Assembly (NCBI GenBank): GCA_012719335.1
Contig: JAAYAO010000254.1
Span: forward strand, 1 to 5,907
Source of the DNA: Propionibacterium sp.
GTDB taxonomy: Bacteria; Actinomycetota; Actinomycetes; Propionibacteriales; Propionibacteriaceae
DNA: 5,907 bases
Direction of reading: 5' to 3'
The stretch's first letter is position 1. Each line of letters starts with the position of its first letter. Shown here piece after piece: positions 5,142 through 5,907 of the stretch. The notes below the pieces were generated by a model that searched no databases, was not told the origin of the DNA, and saw only the letters and a list, made by a program, of their open reading frames with translations. The position numbers and the translations under genes are program-made.

Positions 5142-5907
5142 TCAGTCGCGACCCAACGGGTCGGGGCGGCACACCCCGTCGGCGATCGCCGCGGCCCGGA
5201 CCGCCTCGGCCACCGCCGGGGCGACCCGGGTGTCGAACACCGACGGCACGATGTACTGCGGCCACAGGTCGTCGCCGACGGTATCGGCGATCGCGGTGGC
5301 GGCGGCCAGCTTCATGCCCTCGGTGATCTTGGTGGCCCGCGCATCCAGGGCACCCCGGAACACGCCGGGGAAGGCCAGCACGTTGTTGATCTGGTTCGGG
5401 AAATCACTGCGGCCGGTGGCGATCACCGCGGCAATGCCCTGAATCAGTTCGGGGCGAATCTCCGGGTTCGGGTTGGCCATCGCGAAGACGATCGGATCCT
5501 TGGCCATCGACTTCACGTCGTCCACGGTCACGATGTCGGGGCCGGACAGCCCGACGAACACATCGGCGCCGGCGATCACGTCGGTGATCGTCCCCTCCAG
5601 TGCCTCGGGGTTGGTGTTGCCGGCGAACCAGCGCTTGGAGTCGTTCAGGTCGGTACGGCCCTCGTGCACCGCACCCTTGCGGTCGACACCGATGATGTTG
5701 CGCACCCCGGCGTCCATCAACATCTTCGACACCGCGACCCCGGCGGCACCGACACCGGCGACGACCACCTTCACGTCCGCGTGGTTCTTGTCGACGATCT
5801 TCAGCGCGTTGCGCAGCGCGGCGACGGTGACGATCGCGGTGCCGTGCTGGTCGTCATGGAAGACCGGGATGTCGAGGGCCTCGACCAGCCGCTCCTCGAT
5901 CTCGAAG
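5142..5907 (-). CDS. Malic enzyme, C-terminal part (5' end outside window)
   Basis: Malic enzyme oxidatively decarboxylates malate to pyruvate and CO2 with NAD(P)+ and a divalent metal, in the cytosol. The frame is open to the right edge; 254 residues are visible, roughly two thirds of a short bacterial enzyme. Numbering from the first visible codon: FEIEERL (1-7) and FHDDQHGTAIV (16-26) carry the metal-ligand acids and the family signature; GVGAAG (51-56) is the Rossmann dinucleotide loop, with Asp (D75) at the end of the second strand, suggesting NAD rather than NADP; RSDFPNQINNVLAFPGVFRGALD (166-188) is the conserved C-terminal block. The protein ends about 66 residues after that block, so it has no phosphotransacetylase extension as found in MaeB. 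Any GTG such as the one at 5774 is internal. It converges on the + strand genes across the repeat array. Confidence 0.93.
   Translation of the reverse strand, partial: FEIEERLVEALDIPVFHDDQHGTAIVTVAALRNALKIVDKNHADVKVVVAGVGAAGVAVSKMLMDAGVRNIIGVDRKGAVHEGRTDLNDSKRWFAGNTNPEALEGTITDVIAGADVFVGLSGPDIVTVDDVKSMAKDPIVFAMANPNPEIRPELIQGIAAVIATGRSDFPNQINNVLAFPGVFRGALDARATKITEGMKLAAATAIADTVGDDLWPQYIVPSVFDTRVAPAVAEAVRAAAIADGVCRPDPLGRD

Noticed and set aside
4831..5265. A 144-codon - strand open frame over the repeat array
   Set aside because: It overlaps the confidently assigned malic enzyme frame and the end of the TIGR03086 gene; its Arg/Gly/His-rich composition is typical of a non-coding high-GC frame.
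4912..5326. Open frames on the + strand through the repeat array (4912-5139 and 4961-5326), encoding recurring PMRAC-like peptides
   Set aside because: The repeats shift frame from copy to copy, there is no ribosome site, and one frame runs into the antisense of the malic enzyme gene. The peptide similarity only reflects the DNA repeat.

Overview
The window looks like ordinary chromosome from a high-GC actinobacterium. The evidence is the strong G/C bias at third codon positions, a ClgR-type XRE regulator, a TIGR03086 / mycothiol-dependent maleylpyruvate isomerase-like (DinB superfamily) protein, and the gene order ftsK-pgsA-cinA-clgR, which I recognise as a conserved actinobacterial neighbourhood. 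I cannot name the genus from sequence alone.

Layout. Bases 2-343 are the C-terminal third of thiL (thiamine-monophosphate kinase). A 50-base gap with a good -10 hexamer leads into ftsK (394-2883), the membrane-anchored DNA translocase. It is followed almost without a gap by pgsA (2894-3502), a CDP-alcohol phosphatidyltransferase. This overlaps cinA/pncC (3486-3953, stand-alone NMN amidase domain), which is followed at 10 bases by clgR (3964-4257). A TIGR03086 family protein with a strong Shine-Dalgarno follows at 4283-4858. These genes all lie on the + strand. A gene-free stretch (4859-5141) holds a degenerate ~41-bp tandem repeat array and small inverted repeats. The - strand then carries a convergent malic enzyme gene (5142 to beyond the right edge).

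How the genes work together. ftsK and pgsA serve chromosome segregation at the septum and acidic phospholipid supply to the membrane. cinA recycles a pyridine nucleotide by-product. clgR is the expected activator of Clp protease and stress genes, and its C-terminus resembles a protease degron. The malic enzyme feeds pyruvate and reducing power and is probably unrelated to the + strand cluster.

Most noteworthy. (1) ftsK, pgsA and clgR each have TAGGNT exactly 7 bases before ATG, the pattern expected for leaderless transcripts. In two cases the TAG is also the stop codon of the preceding gene. (2) Five diverged copies of a ~41-bp unit fill the space between the TIGR03086 gene and the malic enzyme gene, the last containing a perfect 10-bp-arm palindrome. 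I see no defence, mobile, CRISPR, secretion or biosynthetic system here; apart from the repeat array the region is conserved housekeeping DNA.
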